From: Lentzea albidocapillata subsp. violacea
Lineage (GTDB): Bacteria > Actinomycetota > Actinomycetes > Mycobacteriales > Pseudonocardiaceae
Assembly (NCBI RefSeq): GCF_900100275.1
Contig: NZ_FNET01000002.1
Coordinates: 1-64,000, forward strand
Direction of reading: 5' to 3'
Length of the DNA stretch: 64,000 bases
The translations under genes were made by a program, and so were the position numbers. The notes below the pieces were generated by a model. It saw nothing but the letters and a program-made list of their open reading frames with translations, ran no database searches and was not told where the DNA came from. Positions 16,707 through 25,553 of this stretch are shown in pieces; the stretch's first letter is position 1, and the number at the start of each line of letters is the position of its first letter.

Positions 16707-17957
16707 GTGGGTCACCTGTTGATGATCGAGAGCTGGGTCGGTGCCATGAGCTCGTTGCTGCCCAGGGCGGTCAACGAGTCAGGGCATCGCTTCACCTTCC
16801 TGACCCGCGATCTGCACCACTACCTGCGCGCCGCCCCCTCGCAGCCGCACCCGTTGCTGGCCGCGGACAACGTGCTGACGGCGGAGACCAACGACGTGCC
16901 CGCCCTGCTCGACCACGTCGAACGGCTGCACGCGGTGCTGCGCTTCGACGGCGTGATTTCCTCCTGCGACTACTACCTGCCGACCGTCGCACGGGTCGCC
17001 GCACACCTGGGCCTGCCCGGCCCCGATCCACTCGCCGTGGAACGCGCCTGCCGCAAGGACCTCACCCGCACCGCCCTGCGCGAGGCGGGTGTGCCCGGCC
17101 CTCGCTTCGCACTCGCCGACGACTGGCCCGCGCTCGCCAAGGCCGCCGCGGAACTGGGTTATCCGCTGGTGGTCAAGCCGGTCGACCTGTGCGCCGGGAT
17201 GCACGTGCGCAAGGTGGCCGACGAGTCGGAGCTGCGTGAGGCGTTCGCCGCGATGGAGGCGTTCCCGGTCAACGCCCGCAACCAGCCCAGGGTCCGGACC
17301 GTGCTGGTGGAGGAGCTGCTGACCGGGCCGGAGGTGAGCGTGGAGACCGTCACGGTGGACGGCGCGACGCACGTCGTCGGCGTCACCGACAAGAGCATCG
17401 CGGGCGAACCGTGGTTCGTGGAGAGCGGGCACATGTTCCCCGCCGATCTGCCCACCGCCGCGGCCGAGGCCGTCGCCGTCGCCGCGATCGACGCTCTTGG
17501 CCTGGACCTCGGCGTCGCGCACACCGAGGTCAAACTGACCCCCGACGGCCCGAAGCTCGTCGAGGTCAACCCGCGCCCCGCAGGCAACCAGATCACCGAG
17601 CTGGTCCGGCGCGTCACCGGCATCGACCTGCCCGCCGCGTACGCGCAGCTGGCCGTCGGTGAACGACCGGAGCTGAGCCCGGCGGACACCGGTGTGCGCA
17701 GCGCCGCGATCTCCTTCGTCCTGCCTGCGCGTTCCGGGCTGGTCGCCGCTGTCCGCGGCGCCGAGGCGCTCGGCGCGGCACCGGACGTGGTGGACTGGTC
17801 GATCAAGCAGCCCGGCCACCGGGCGGGCGACCCGACCAGCAACAACAGCTACCTCGGCCACGTCGTGGTGACCGATCCGGCCGGCCTCGGCGCACGTGCG
17901 CGGGCCGAGCAGCTCGTGGGCGGCCTGTCCGTCGACTACGCCGAGGTGCCCGCGTGA
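16707..17957 (+). CDS. ATP-grasp peptide/amino-acid ligase
   Basis: A 416-residue ATP-grasp enzyme, expected to join a carboxylate to an amine through an acyl-phosphate. The central nucleotide-binding segment is YPLVVKPVDLCAGMHVRKV (about 152-170). VLVEELLTGPEVSVETVTVDG follows, and the metal/phosphate loop AHTEVKLTPDGPKLVEVNPRPAGNQI (about 271-296) has the expected Glu and Asn ligands. The family includes bacilysin- and dapdiamide-type dipeptide ligases. The GTG start is backed by GAGGAGGA five bases upstream. It opens the long coupled operon and overlaps the DUF364 gene as GTGA. It probably builds the peptide or amide bond of a small metal ligand. Confidence 0.85.
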   Translation: MGHLLMIESWVGAMSSLLPRAVNESGHRFTFLTRDLHHYLRAAPSQPHPLLAADNVLTAETNDVPALLDHVERLHAVLRFDGVISSCDYYLPTVARVAAHLGLPGPDPLAVERACRKDLTRTALREAGVPGPRFALADDWPALAKAAAELGYPLVVKPVDLCAGMHVRKVADESELREAFAAMEAFPVNARNQPRVRTVLVEELLTGPEVSVETVTVDGATHVVGVTDKSIAGEPWFVESGHMFPADLPTAAAEAVAVAAIDALGLDLGVAHTEVKLTPDGPKLVEVNPRPAGNQITELVRRVTGIDLPAAYAQLAVGERPELSPADTGVRSAAISFVLPARSGLVAAVRGAEALGAAPDVVDWSIKQPGHRAGDPTSNNSYLGHVVVTDPAGLGARARAEQLVGGLSVDYAEVPA

Positions 17958-18748
17958 CGCTCACCGACCTCGTCGAGCTCGTCCGGAGCGGTGGGCTGGG
18001 TGCCGACCCGGCGACGTGCACCGTGTCCGTCGGGTTCACCACCCGGCAGGGCGCCCGGCACGCCACGCGCGGGCAGTCGTACCGCAACACCGTGGTCAGC
18101 CTGCGCGTGGAGGAGGCGGTCGGCTCCTGCGCGGTGGAGGACATCGCCGACGACGACGTGCACGCCTGCGTCGGGGCGACGGTCCTCGACCTGCTCGGCC
18201 ACCCGAACCTCGCCATCCGCACCGCGGTCCTCGACGCCTATCTGGCGCACGTCCGCCCGCACCACCTGTCCGCCACGAAGTCGCTCACCATCGGTCCCGG
18301 CAGTTCACTGGCCAAGTCCATGGCACGGGCGGAGGCCGTCGTAGACCTGCTGGATCCCGCGCCGGGTGATCGGGTGCTGGTGGTCGGGGTAGTCAACTCG
18401 CTGTTGCACCACCTGCGAGAGCGAGGCGCGACGTACGTGCCGTGCGATCTCAAGGGCGGCCACACCGAGTGGGACGAGCCGATCGCCACGGACGCGGAGA
18501 GCGCGCTCGACGGGTGCGATCTCGTGCTGGCCTCGGGGATGACCGTCGGCAACGGCACGTTCGAACCGCTGCTGCGCCGCGCTTTTGGTGCGGGCAAGCC
18601 GGTGGTCCTGTTCGCGCAGACGGCCAGCGCGATCCTCCCGTGGTTCATCGGATCGGGAGTACGCGCCGTGTCGGCCGAGCCGTACCCGTTCTTCTGGCTC
18701 GACGGCGGCCCCACCACGATCCACCACTACACGGAGCGCCCGTCGTGA
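17954..18748 (+). CDS. DUF4213/DUF364 protein (putative heavy-metal chelation domain)
   Basis: A 264-residue protein with an enolase-N-like N-terminal part (DUF4213, about 1-100) and a Rossmann-like C-terminal DUF364 domain. Typical segments are GDRVLVVGVVNSLLHHLRERG, CDLVLASGMTVGNGTFEPLL and KPVVLFAQTASAILPWF. DUF364 proteins are annotated as putative metal-chelating and have no proven reaction. The operon context (ligase, PLP enzyme, epimerase, exporter, importer) makes a metal-ligand pathway the best guess for its role. A ligand-assembly enzyme or a metal-loading protein would both fit. The GTG start overlaps the ligase stop. Confidence 0.8.
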   Translation: MTLTDLVELVRSGGLGADPATCTVSVGFTTRQGARHATRGQSYRNTVVSLRVEEAVGSCAVEDIADDDVHACVGATVLDLLGHPNLAIRTAVLDAYLAHVRPHHLSATKSLTIGPGSSLAKSMARAEAVVDLLDPAPGDRVLVVGVVNSLLHHLRERGATYVPCDLKGGHTEWDEPIATDAESALDGCDLVLASGMTVGNGTFEPLLRRAFGAGKPVVLFAQTASAILPWFIGSGVRAVSAEPYPFFWLDGGPTTIHHYTERPS

Positions 18749-19803
18749 CGGTCCCCCGCCAGAACCGGCACCTGCTCGGTCTTCTCGGACAGAGCCCGGT
18801 CGCCCGCATCGACGCACCACTGCCCCACCGGCACGGCGGGTTCTGGGCCAAGCTGGAGTGCCTGAGCGCCGGCGGCATGAAAGCGCGCGGGGCCGTGTCG
18901 ATGCTGCGTGCCGCTCGCGAGCGCGGCGAGCTGCGTCCCGGCGCGGTGGTCGTGGAGTCGACCAGCGGCACGCTGGGGGTCGGCCTCGCGTTCGCCTGTC
19001 AGGCGTTCGGTCACCCGGTGGTCCTGGTGGTGGACAGCGAACTGGAGCCGTCGATGCGCGCCCTGTTGCGCGCGCACGGTGCCCGGCTGGAGGTGGTGGA
19101 TCGGCCTCACCCGGTCGGTGGATGGCAGCAGGCGCGATTGGACCGGCTCCAAGCCGTGCTGCGCGAATACCCCGACGTCTACTGGCCTGATCAGTACAAC
19201 AACCCGGACAACCCCGGTGGCTATGCGGAGCTGGCCAGGGAACTGGTGGAGCAACTCGATCCCGTCGACGTACTGGTGTGCAGTGTCGGCACCGGCGGGC
19301 ACAGCGCGGGCGTCGTCCGGGAGCTGCGCCGCTACTGGCCCGGTGTGCGGCTGATCGGCGTGGACGCCGTCGGCTCCACGATCTTCGGCCAGCCCGCCCG
19401 GCCCAGGGTGATGCGCGGGCTGGGCAGCAGCATCCACCCCCGCAACGTCGCCTACGCCGAGTTCGACGAGGTCCACTGGCTCGGCCCGGTCGAGGTGGTG
19501 GACGCCTGCCGCAGGCTCGCCAGGGACGCCTTCGTCACCGGCGGCTGGAGCAGCGGCGCCGTCGCGCTGGTCGCCGCCTGGGCGGCCAGGATCGAGCCAG
19601 GCGCGGTGGTGGCGACCGTCTTCCCCGACGGCCCGCACCGCTACCTCGGCACGATCTTCGACGACGACTTCTGCCATGCCAGAGGCCTGCTCGGACCGGC
19701 AGCCGACCGGCCGGTGGAGATCGGCGACCCGCATCGCGTCGAGGCGACGGGCTGGACGCGGTCCCGCGCGGTCGTCGCACCACGGGCGGCGGTGCTCGCA
19801 TGA
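18745..19803 (+). CDS. Cysteine-synthase-family PLP enzyme
   Basis: A 352-residue fold-type II pyridoxal-phosphate enzyme. The Schiff-base lysine is expected at K46 in SAGGMKARGA. The substrate loop is ESTSGTLGVGLA, and the phosphate-binding loop is GTGGHSAG (near residue 180). Homologues such as SbnA and dapdiamide DdaA-like enzymes carry out beta-replacement on (phospho)serine with an amine donor, making diaminopropionate-type precursors. A comparable reaction is plausible here. No ornithine-cyclodeaminase partner of the SbnB type is present, so the chemistry must differ from the classic two-enzyme route. The GTG start overlaps the DUF364 stop. Confidence 0.82.
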   Translation: MTVPRQNRHLLGLLGQSPVARIDAPLPHRHGGFWAKLECLSAGGMKARGAVSMLRAARERGELRPGAVVVESTSGTLGVGLAFACQAFGHPVVLVVDSELEPSMRALLRAHGARLEVVDRPHPVGGWQQARLDRLQAVLREYPDVYWPDQYNNPDNPGGYAELARELVEQLDPVDVLVCSVGTGGHSAGVVRELRRYWPGVRLIGVDAVGSTIFGQPARPRVMRGLGSSIHPRNVAYAEFDEVHWLGPVEVVDACRRLARDAFVTGGWSSGAVALVAAWAARIEPGAVVATVFPDGPHRYLGTIFDDDFCHARGLLGPAADRPVEIGDPHRVEATGWTRSRAVVAPRAAVLA

Positions 19804-20822
19804 AGATCGACTGGGAGGTCTACGGCCTCGACCTGGCCACGCCGCTGCGCATCTCCAGGTCGGTCATGTCCCGCCGGGACGCCGTGCGGGTCGTCGTGGA
19901 GCACGACGGGCAGCGCGGCCACGGCGAGGTCGTGACCAGCACCTACTACCGCCTCGACGTGCAGACGATCACCTCGCTGCTGAACCGGCCGCTCCTCGCC
20001 GGCGCGGACTCGCCGGAGATCGCACTCGACGCACTGCACGCGGACACCACGATCCCGGAAGGCGTGCGGGCCGCGGTCGACGCCGCATTGCACGATCTGC
20101 TCGGCCTGCGCGGTGACGTGCCCGTACACGCCCTAGTCGGCCTTCCGCAATGGCGCGACACCCCGACCGCGTACACCATCGGCATCACCACACCGGACGA
20201 CGCCGCGGTCCAGGCCGCCGCACTGGCCGGCCGCGGGTTCTCCGTGCTCAAGGTCAAGGCCGGAGCCGATCCGGAACGCGACGTCGCCGCCGTCACCGCG
20301 ATCGCGGCCGCCGCGCCGGACGCCCGGCTGATACTGGACCCCAACGGTGGCTGGAGTCCGGACGAGACGGTGCGGGTGGTGGAACGGATCACCGCCGCCG
20401 GTGTCGCGCTCGACGCGGTAGAGCAGCCGATCCCGCCCGGCGACCCGGACGCGCTGGCATGGATCCGCGAGCGGTGCCCGGCGCCGCTGGTCGCCGACGA
20501 GGACGCCGCCACGGTCGCCGACGTGCGGCAGCTGGCGGGCGCGGTGGACGGCGTCAACATCAAACTCGCCAAGTGCGGTGGTCTGCGGCCCGCGCTGGAG
20601 ATCGTTGCCGCCGCCCGCGAGGGTGGGCTGGACGTGATGCTCGGCTGCCTGGTGGCCAGTTCGCTCGGCATCGCGCCCGCGGTCCATCTCGCCGGGCACG
20701 CCCGCTGGGTGGACCTGGATGGGCACCTGCTGCTGGCCCACGACCCGTGGTCGGGCATCGGCGGTGAGGACGGCACTCTGCGGCTGTCCGGCGGGCCTGG
20801 GCTGGGCGTGGTGCGGCGATGA
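19800..20822 (+). CDS. Enolase-superfamily dipeptide epimerase-like enzyme
   Basis: A 340-residue member of the mandelate racemase/muconate lactonizing group. The catalytic lysine pair lies in VLKVKAG (about 152-158). Metal ligands are expected at Asp in LDPNGGW, Glu in AVEQPI and Asp in VADEDAA, and the second-face lysine in NIKLAKCGG. This pattern matches L-Ala-D/L-Glu epimerases and other dipeptide epimerases. With the ATP-grasp ligase it suggests a dipeptide whose stereocentre is inverted after ligation. The ATG at 19800 overlaps the previous stop (ATGA). Its stop is the first of a chain of overlaps through the tandem array that follows. Confidence 0.85.
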   Translation: MKIDWEVYGLDLATPLRISRSVMSRRDAVRVVVEHDGQRGHGEVVTSTYYRLDVQTITSLLNRPLLAGADSPEIALDALHADTTIPEGVRAAVDAALHDLLGLRGDVPVHALVGLPQWRDTPTAYTIGITTPDDAAVQAAALAGRGFSVLKVKAGADPERDVAAVTAIAAAAPDARLILDPNGGWSPDETVRVVERITAAGVALDAVEQPIPPGDPDALAWIRERCPAPLVADEDAATVADVRQLAGAVDGVNIKLAKCGGLRPALEIVAAAREGGLDVMLGCLVASSLGIAPAVHLAGHARWVDLDGHLLLAHDPWSGIGGEDGTLRLSGGPGLGVVRR

Positions 20823-20929
20823 CGGCACCCCTGCGGTCTCCCCGGCCCGCCAAGTCTGGGCCTGGTGCCGCGATGACAGCACCCCTGCGGCTGTCCGGCG
20901 TGCCAGGGCTGGGCGTGGTGCGGCGATGA
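20819..20929 (+). CDS. Junction mini-ORF A (36 aa)
   Basis: A short frame whose ATG overlaps the epimerase stop and whose TGA overlaps the next ATG. The predicted peptide begins MTAPLRSPRPAKSGPG and ends GLGVVRR, the same tail as the epimerase. Translation is possible by reinitiation but unproven. Confidence 0.35.
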   Translation: MTAPLRSPRPAKSGPGAAMTAPLRLSGVPGLGVVRR

Positions 20930-21081
20930 CGGCACCCCTGTGGTCTCCCCGGCCTGCCCAGCCTGGGCGTGGAGCGGTCACAACGACACCCCTGCGGTCT
21001 CCCCGGCCTGCCCAATCTGGGCCTGGTGCGGCGACGGCGGCACCCCTGCGGCTGTCCGGGCCGGGCGTGGTGCCGCGATGA
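20926..21081 (+). CDS. Junction mini-ORF B (51 aa)
   Basis: The second frame of the array begins MTAPLWSPRPAQPGRG and is proline/arginine-rich. Its TGA overlaps the ATG of the MFS gene at 21078. It covers four repeat units without a stop because the 54-bp period is a multiple of three. It is probably a relic or relay of the tandem duplication. Confidence 0.35.
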   Translation: MTAPLWSPRPAQPGRGAVTTTPLRSPRPAQSGPGAATAAPLRLSGPGVVPR

Positions 21082-22295
21082 CCCGATTCGCGCGGCCGCT
21101 GCCGCGGGCCAGGTCTGGGCGTGGTACCCGGTTCGCGCTGCCGGTGCGGCTGCTGCTGGTCAACCAGTTCGCCGTGAACACCGGCTTCTACCTGCTGATC
21201 CCCTACCTCGCCGTGCACCTGGGCGGCCTGGGCATGTCCGCCGCGGTGATCGGCGTGGTGCTCGGCGTGCGGACGTTGAGCCAGCAGGGCCTGTTCCTCC
21301 TTGGTGGCACCGCGTCGGACCGGCTGGGACCGCGGACCGTCATCCTCGCCGGCTGCGCGCTGCGCGCGGTGGGGTTCGGGCTGTTCGCGATCGGTGACTC
21401 GCTCGCGGTGGTGCTGGCCGCGTCGGTGCTCAGCGGGCTCGCGGGTGCGCTGTTCAACCCGGCGGTGCGGGCCTACATCGCGTTGGAGGCGGGTGAGGCA
21501 CGGACCGAGGCCTTCGCCCGGTTCAACGTCTACGCCCAGGCGGGCGCGTTGTTCGGGCCGGTGCTCGGCAGTGTGCTGCTGCTGTGGGACTTCCGGATCG
21601 CCGCGGTGGTGGCGGCCGGGATCTTCGCGGTGCTGACCGTCGCCCAGGCCGTCGTGCTGCCCGCGCGGCCGGCCACCCGCCGGGGCGGATCCGTGCTCGG
21701 CGACTGGCGGGAGTGCCTGGCGAACCGCCGGTTCGTGGCGTTCACCTGTGCGCTGAGCGGGATGTTCGTCCTGCAGAACCAGCTCTACCTGCTGCTGCCG
21801 ATCCAGGCGCAGGAGGCCACCGGATCAGCGGGCATCGTCGCCGCGCTGTTCGTCGTGTCCACGGTCGCCACGCTGCTGTTCCAGGTCCGCATCACGCGCT
21901 TGCTGAAAGACCGGGCACGAGGGCCGGTGATCGCGGCGGGCCTCGCCGTCATGGGCGCGGGCTTCGCCGTTCCCGCGCTGTGGTCCGGGCTCGTGCCGGT
22001 GCTGGTGGCCACGCTCGCGCTGGCGGTCGGCGTGATGATCGCGAACCCCCTCGTCTACGACCTGATCCCCTCGTTCGGCCCGGACAGCCTGGCGGGCACC
22101 CAGTTCGGCGTGTTCTACCTCGGGTCCGGACTGGCCGCCGCGCTGGGCAACACCGCGATCGGGTGGGTCAGCGGGTTCGGTGACCGGCTCGCGGCCCTGC
22201 TGTGCGTGGCGATCGGGCTCATCAGCGCCGCGGGGGTCGCGTGGCTGCACCGCCGCGGCGCGCTCACGCCACGACAGCCGGAGGTCGCCCGATGA
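21078..22295 (+). CDS. MFS exporter, probably for the operon product
   Basis: A 405-residue MFS protein with 12 predicted helices. The conserved loop is GGTASDRLGPRTV (about residues 77-89). The first 25 residues are basic and resemble the upstream repeat peptides, so the true mature N-terminus may lie near the helix start at about residue 20. Its position between biosynthetic genes and an importer suggests it secretes the small molecule that the ABC system later retrieves. The ATG at 21078 overlaps the stop of mini-ORF B. Its stop overlaps the methyltransferase start as ATGA. Confidence 0.82.
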   Translation: MTRFARPLPRARSGRGTRFALPVRLLLVNQFAVNTGFYLLIPYLAVHLGGLGMSAAVIGVVLGVRTLSQQGLFLLGGTASDRLGPRTVILAGCALRAVGFGLFAIGDSLAVVLAASVLSGLAGALFNPAVRAYIALEAGEARTEAFARFNVYAQAGALFGPVLGSVLLLWDFRIAAVVAAGIFAVLTVAQAVVLPARPATRRGGSVLGDWRECLANRRFVAFTCALSGMFVLQNQLYLLLPIQAQEATGSAGIVAALFVVSTVATLLFQVRITRLLKDRARGPVIAAGLAVMGAGFAVPALWSGLVPVLVATLALAVGVMIANPLVYDLIPSFGPDSLAGTQFGVFYLGSGLAAALGNTAIGWVSGFGDRLAALLCVAIGLISAAGVAWLHRRGALTPRQPEVAR

Positions 22296-23077
22296 ACCTG
22301 CTCACCGACAACCCCGAGCTGTACGAGCACCAGTTCCCCGACCCCGGGCACGTCGCGGCCCGGTTCGTGCACGACGTGGTGACCCGGTTCGGCGGCGGAC
22401 GGGACCTGCTCGACATCGGCTGCGGCACCGGCCGGGACGCGGGCTGGTTGTCCCGCAACGGTTACCGCGTCGCCGGAGTGGACAGCTCGGAGAACATGCT
22501 CGCGTACGTGCGTGAGCACCACCCGGCGGTCGACGTGGCGTTGGCCGACATGCGCTCCTTCGACCTCGGCCGTCGTTTCGACGTCGTGACCTGTTTGGAC
22601 AGCGCGATGTTGTACTGCCACACCAACTCCGACCTCGACGCCTTCCTGCACCGCTGCCGGGCACACCTGTCGCCCGGCGGCCTGTTCGTCGCGGAGATGC
22701 GCAACGGCGCGTTCTTCCTCGGCAACACCGAACTCCTCGACGGCGTGCGCACTCGCTCGGTGACATGGCGAGACACCGAGTACACGTCGCACACCGAGCT
22801 GTGGATCGACCACGCCGCCCAGTTGCTGCGCCGCCGTCGCGCGTGGGAATGGGCCGGGCGCGCCGAACCTCTCGTGCAGCGATCGGCCTGGCGGCTGCTG
22901 TTCCCCCAGGAACTGCGCCATCTGCTCGACCTCGCCGGGTTCGACGTCCTCGCCCTGTTCGACTCGCCCGGCCCCCGCACCGACCAGCCCTGGACCGCCG
23001 ACGCCCCGCTGAGCGGCGCGCTGTCCGGCGACCGCCTCCACGTCGTGGCCCGCCTCCGCCGAAGCGGGTGCCAGTGA
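22292..23077 (+). CDS. SAM-dependent methyltransferase
   Basis: A 261-residue class I methyltransferase. Motif I is LLDIGCGTGRDAGWL (about 34-48). VAGVDSSENMLAYVREH, VVTCLDSAMLY and LSPGGLFVAEM follow in the standard order. The C-terminal part resembles small-molecule N- or O-methyltransferases. It may methylate the operon product, and it is the second methyltransferase attached to this locus (see 15694). The ATG overlaps the exporter stop. Confidence 0.85.
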   Translation: MNLLTDNPELYEHQFPDPGHVAARFVHDVVTRFGGGRDLLDIGCGTGRDAGWLSRNGYRVAGVDSSENMLAYVREHHPAVDVALADMRSFDLGRRFDVVTCLDSAMLYCHTNSDLDAFLHRCRAHLSPGGLFVAEMRNGAFFLGNTELLDGVRTRSVTWRDTEYTSHTELWIDHAAQLLRRRRAWEWAGRAEPLVQRSAWRLLFPQELRHLLDLAGFDVLALFDSPGPRTDQPWTADAPLSGALSGDRLHVVARLRRSGCQ

Positions 23078-23088
23078 AAGGAACCAGC

Positions 23089-24612
23089 ATGTCCCTGAAC
23101 CGCCGCGGTTTCCTCGGCCTCACCTCCGGTCTGGCGGTCGTCACCCTCGCGGGGTGCGGCAGCGCCACGTCGGCCTCCTCCACGCCGCGCACCGGTGGCA
23201 GGCTCCGCGCCGCGTTCGCCGGTGGTGGTGCCAAGGAGGTTCTCGATCCGCACCTGGCCAACCTGTTCGTCGAGGCCGCGCGGTCGAAGGCGATGTTCGA
23301 CAAGCTCGCGGACCTCGGCGGGGACGTGTCGCCCCAGCCTCGTCTCGCGGAGAAGTGGGAGCCGAACGCCGACCTGACCCGCTGGCGGATCACCTTGCGC
23401 AAGGCGGTGTTCCACGACGGCAGACCGGTTCGAGCCCAGGACGTGCTCGCCAGTTATGCGCGCATCCTCGACCCGAACCGCGCGTTCCGCGCCAAGTCGA
23501 GCCTCGCGCTGATCGACCTGCCGAACAGCCGTGTCGTGGACGACCTCACCGTGGAGTTCGCGCTGAAGCGGCCCTTCGGCGAGTTCCCCAACGCTCTTGC
23601 GGCATTCGGCGCCTACATCGTTCCCGAGGGCGCCGAGGACTTCACCAAGCCGGTCGGGTCCGGGGCGTTCAGCTTCGTGTCGTTCGAACCGGGCAGGTCC
23701 GTGCTGCTCAAGCGCAACCCCGAGTACTGGGAGGGCGCGCCGCTGCTGGACGAGCTGGAGTTCGTGATCGCCAACGAGGAGTCGGCGCGCACCAACGCCC
23801 TGCTGGGCGGGCAGGTCGAGTACGCGCACGACCTGACCCCGACCACCGCGCGCAGTCACGCCTCCGGTGACCGGATGACGATCCACCGCTCCCCCAACAG
23901 CGCCGTGCAGGCGTTCGCCATGAAGGTGGACCGGCCGCCGTTCGACAACCGCGACCTGCGGGAGGCGTTGTTCCTGCTCGCCGACCGGCCGCAGCTCGTG
24001 GAGTCGGTGCTCGCGGGCAGCGGGCAGGTCGGCAACGACCTGTTCGGCAAGGGCTACCAGCACTACGCCGACCTCCCGCAGCGGGAACGCGACCTGGACA
24101 AGGCGAAGTTCCTGATCCGCAAGGCGGGCGCCGAGGGCCTGGTGGTCAAGCTCGACACCTCCACGGCCGCGGCCGGCATGGTCGAGGCCGCCACCGTGTT
24201 CGCCGACCAGGCCAAGGGATCCGGGCTGACCATCGAGGTCGCGCAGGGCAACAAGGACAGCTACTGGGCGGACACGCTCAAGAACGGCTCGCTGTCGAGC
24301 TTCCGCTCCGGTGCCATGCCCATCGAGACCCACGTCGCGCAGCGCCTGCTCAGCGGATCGGGCACCAACGTGACCAAGTGGGCGCGGCCGGAGTTCGACG
24401 CGCTGCACGAGAAGGCGGTGTCCACTTCGGACGCAACCGCACGCACCGAGGCGTACCGGGAGATGCAGCGCGTGCTGCACACCGAGGGCGGCTACCTGAT
24501 GTGGGGCTTCGCGGACTGGATCGTGGGCGCCAAGCCGAACGTCGGCGGCATCTCCACCGCACCGGCCAACACGCTCGACTGGGCCCGGTTCGACAAGGTG
24601 TGGCTGGGTTGA
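23089..24612 (+). CDS. ABC solute-binding lipoprotein, peptide/nickel type
   Basis: A 507-residue SBP family 5 protein with a lipoprotein signal starting MSLNRRGFLGL and a lipobox ending in AGC (Cys23). Family segments include LAEKWEPNADLTRWRITLRK, VFHDGRPVRAQDVLASY and KRNPEYWEGAPLLDEL. A GTG overlapping the previous stop (23074) is in frame. However, the ATG at 23089 has AAAGGA six bases before it and gives a proper signal peptide, so it is preferred. It is the receptor for the adjacent importer. Confidence 0.87.
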   Translation: MSLNRRGFLGLTSGLAVVTLAGCGSATSASSTPRTGGRLRAAFAGGGAKEVLDPHLANLFVEAARSKAMFDKLADLGGDVSPQPRLAEKWEPNADLTRWRITLRKAVFHDGRPVRAQDVLASYARILDPNRAFRAKSSLALIDLPNSRVVDDLTVEFALKRPFGEFPNALAAFGAYIVPEGAEDFTKPVGSGAFSFVSFEPGRSVLLKRNPEYWEGAPLLDELEFVIANEESARTNALLGGQVEYAHDLTPTTARSHASGDRMTIHRSPNSAVQAFAMKVDRPPFDNRDLREALFLLADRPQLVESVLAGSGQVGNDLFGKGYQHYADLPQRERDLDKAKFLIRKAGAEGLVVKLDTSTAAAGMVEAATVFADQAKGSGLTIEVAQGNKDSYWADTLKNGSLSSFRSGAMPIETHVAQRLLSGSGTNVTKWARPEFDALHEKAVSTSDATARTEAYREMQRVLHTEGGYLMWGFADWIVGAKPNVGGISTAPANTLDWARFDKVWLG

Positions 24613-25553
24613 GTCTCACGTCCTACGCGGCTCGCCGGGCCGCGCTCGGGCTGATGCAGGTGCTGGCCGTGGTCACCCTCGTGTTCTTCCTGGTCGAGGC
24701 TCTGCCAGGAGACGCGGCGGTGGCCCTGGCGGGTGACAACCCCGACCCCGCGCGGATCGCCCAGATCCGCGCGGCCATGGGACTGGACCGGCCCGCGCCC
24801 GAGCGGTTCGCCCAGTGGCTGGTCGGGTTGCCACAGCTGGACTTCGGCGAGTCCCTGGTGTCGGGACGGCCGGTCGCCCAGTTCCTGTCCGCCGGCATCG
24901 GCCCGACCGTCGTGCTCGCGGTGCTGACCCTGGTGCTGCTGGTGCCGATCTCAGTGCTGGTCGGTGTGCTGGCCGCGCTGCGCGAGGGCAGCCTGCTGGA
25001 CCGGGCGCTGACGTCGGTCAGCGTGGCACTGCACTCGATTCCCGAGTTCGCGCTCGCCGTGGTGCTGATCGCGGTGTTCGGCGTGCAGCTGGGCTGGCTG
25101 CCGCCGACCGCCGTCGGCGCGGACGTGCTCACCGAGCCCGCGGTGCTGGTGCTGCCGTTGGTGGTGCTGCTGGCGCGGCCGATCTGCTCGATCAGCCGCC
25201 TGGTGCGCGCGGGCATGGTCGACGCGCTGGCGTCGGACTACGTGCGCCACGCCCGCCATCTGGGGATCGGCGAGACGCGGGTCCGGTTCGCCCACGCCCT
25301 GCCGAACGCTCTTTCGCCGGCGGTGCAACAGGTCGCGCGCACCACGGACTGGTTGCTGGGCGGCGTGATCGTCGTCGAGGCGGTGTTCGTGATCCCCGGC
25401 CTCGGGACCGTCCTGGTGGACGCCGTGGCCGCGCGGGACCTGCCCGTGGTGCAGGGCCTGGCGGTGGTCTTCGCGGTCACCACGGTGGCCGTCAACCTGG
25501 TGGCCGACCTGGTGGGCTTCCGCCTGGCCCCGCGCGCCGAGGTGGTCGCGTGA
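24609..25553 (+). CDS. DppB-type ABC permease
   Basis: A 314-residue membrane protein with six helices and the ABC permease EAA-like loop DALASDYVRHARHLGIG (about 208-224). ALPGDAA near the N-terminus is typical of DppB/OppB/NikB. It starts at a TTG that overlaps the binding-protein stop (TTGA), one of few TTG starts here. It pairs with the DppC-type protein to form the channel. Transport of nickel, cobalt or zinc complexes is known for this family, but specificity cannot be read from the permease. Confidence 0.85.
   Translation: MSLTSYAARRAALGLMQVLAVVTLVFFLVEALPGDAAVALAGDNPDPARIAQIRAAMGLDRPAPERFAQWLVGLPQLDFGESLVSGRPVAQFLSAGIGPTVVLAVLTLVLLVPISVLVGVLAALREGSLLDRALTSVSVALHSIPEFALAVVLIAVFGVQLGWLPPTAVGADVLTEPAVLVLPLVVLLARPICSISRLVRAGMVDALASDYVRHARHLGIGETRVRFAHALPNALSPAVQQVARTTDWLLGGVIVVEAVFVIPGLGTVLVDAVAARDLPVVQGLAVVFAVTTVAVNLVADLVGFRLAPRAEVVA

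Larger units (their letters stand above)
20804..21116 (+). repeat. Degenerate ~54-bp tandem repeats spanning a gene junction
   Basis: Units starting GGGCSTGG begin at 20804, 20858, 20911, 20965, 21019, 21063 and 21117, with periods of 54, 53, 54, 54, 44 and 54 bp. Each contains the tail of the epimerase gene (GLGVVRR) followed by MTAPLR-type sequence. Three units keep the stop/start overlap ATGA, and the others have lost it. The repeats encode basic, proline-rich peptides. Confidence 0.9.
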
